This document shows positions 28,844 to 29,125 of a DNA stretch of 29,125 nucleotides, in pieces (the first letter of the stretch is position 1; every line of letters starts with the position of its first letter). Under the pieces are notes generated by a model that saw nothing but the letters and a program-made list of their open reading frames with translations, searched no databases and was not told where the DNA came from. The stretch covers positions 1-29,125 of the IMG/VR virus record IMGVR_UViG_3300047548_000414. One strand, 5' to 3'. This DNA comes from a virus. The position numbers were made by a program, and so were the translations under genes.

Positions 28844-29125
28844 TTAGCGGCGGAAGGTTGATTTGATGTCCTCGAAGACCTCGACCCCGGGGAGCGAGGT
28901 GTCGCCCTTCTGGATCCTGACCATCGAGCGGATTGCCTTTTCGACATCGGCGCGCGCGAGGTATGGGCGCAGGGCATTGAGGTCGATGGCGGCATAGTTG
29001 GCGATCCGGAACGACCACTCGGTCTTGGCGCTCGCCGTGACCCCGTTCGTCCTGGTGCGAACCAGATCGGCCGCAGAGACGGCGGCTTCCTGCTCGGCGC
29101 GCTCGGTGTTGGCCGAGGCAAGCTC
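28844..29125 (-). CDS. Hypothetical phage protein, C-terminal part (runs off the right edge)
   Basis: The - strand frame is open from the right edge and ends at TAA (28844-28846). The visible 93 residues include 'AAVSAADLVRTRTNGVTASA', 'EWSFRIANYAAIDLNALRPY' and 'PGVEVFEDIKSTFRR' at the C-terminus. The end pattern (L..LRP.L....V..A....... PGV.(I/V)FE) is common in conserved hypothetical proteins of temperate phages, often near recombination genes. The start and N-terminus are outside the window. The stop lies 18 nt before the next gene. Confidence 0.7.
   Translation of the reverse strand, partial: ELASANTERAEQEAAVSAADLVRTRTNGVTASAKTEWSFRIANYAAIDLNALRPYLARADVEKAIRSMVRIQKGDTSLPGVEVFEDIKSTFRR

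Noticed and set aside
1-29125. tRNA genes, CRISPR arrays or insertion sequences
   Set aside because: I saw no cloverleaf-like segment, regularly spaced repeat array, transposase or terminal inverted repeats; this is by reading only, not by a dedicated search.

Overview
This window is most of a temperate, contractile-tailed (myovirus-type) phage genome of high GC, very probably from an alphaproteobacterial host. The host guess is an inference from GC-rich codon use, frequent GTG/TTG starts, and small accessory proteins of kinds I associate with Rhizobiales/Rhodobacterales phages. I see no bacterial housekeeping gene. The architecture is mosaic: lambda-like head genes (S49 protease/scaffold, decoration protein D, capsid E, FII-like connector) joined to a P2-like tail in nearly P2 order (V, W, J, I, fibres, sheath FI, tube FII, E/E' chaperones with a -1 frameshift site, tape measure T, U, X, D).

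Layout on the + strand: 1-3320 head and connector; 3307-6701 baseplate spike and wedge; 6715-10218 fibre/host-interaction proteins; 10314-16785 sheath, tube, chaperones, tape measure, U, X and D; 16800-18816 lysis cassette (two small membrane proteins as holin candidates, a cysteine-type endolysin with a peptidoglycan-binding domain, overlapping Rz/Rz1-type spanins); 18813-20124 fibre-related genes; 20124-22949 a complete diversity-generating retroelement (DGR); 22968-24502 further fibre genes; then a strong terminator, an RlpA-like secreted protein and a second, probably bidirectional, terminator. On the - strand, 29125 down to 25002 is a convergent early operon: partial hypothetical gene, small hypothetical gene, probable single-strand-annealing-type protein, a DNA-binding regulator, two small proteins and a tyrosine integrase. 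Four copies of an 8-bp motif lie between the integrase and the terminator, a plausible attP region.

The DGR is the centre of interest. A 347-aa target with an FGE/C-type-lectin-like domain ends in a variable repeat (VR, 21039-21155). A GATA tetraloop hairpin follows (21191-21210), then an Avd accessory protein gene, a template repeat (TR, 21587-21703) that begins inside the Avd stop codon, and a DGR-type reverse transcriptase with a YMDD box. TR and VR are 117 bp each and differ at 17 positions. All 17 are adenines in TR (24 A in total); none of the 93 non-A positions differ. This is the signature of adenine-directed mutagenic retrohoming that diversifies a phage receptor-binding protein. The DGR lies among tail-fibre genes, one of which has an N-terminus like the major tropism determinant, so the system probably switches host-receptor specificity.

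Phage genes flank both sides of the integrase and its putative attachment region. The window therefore looks like an excised or circular phage genome (or a phage contig) rather than a chromosomally integrated prophage.
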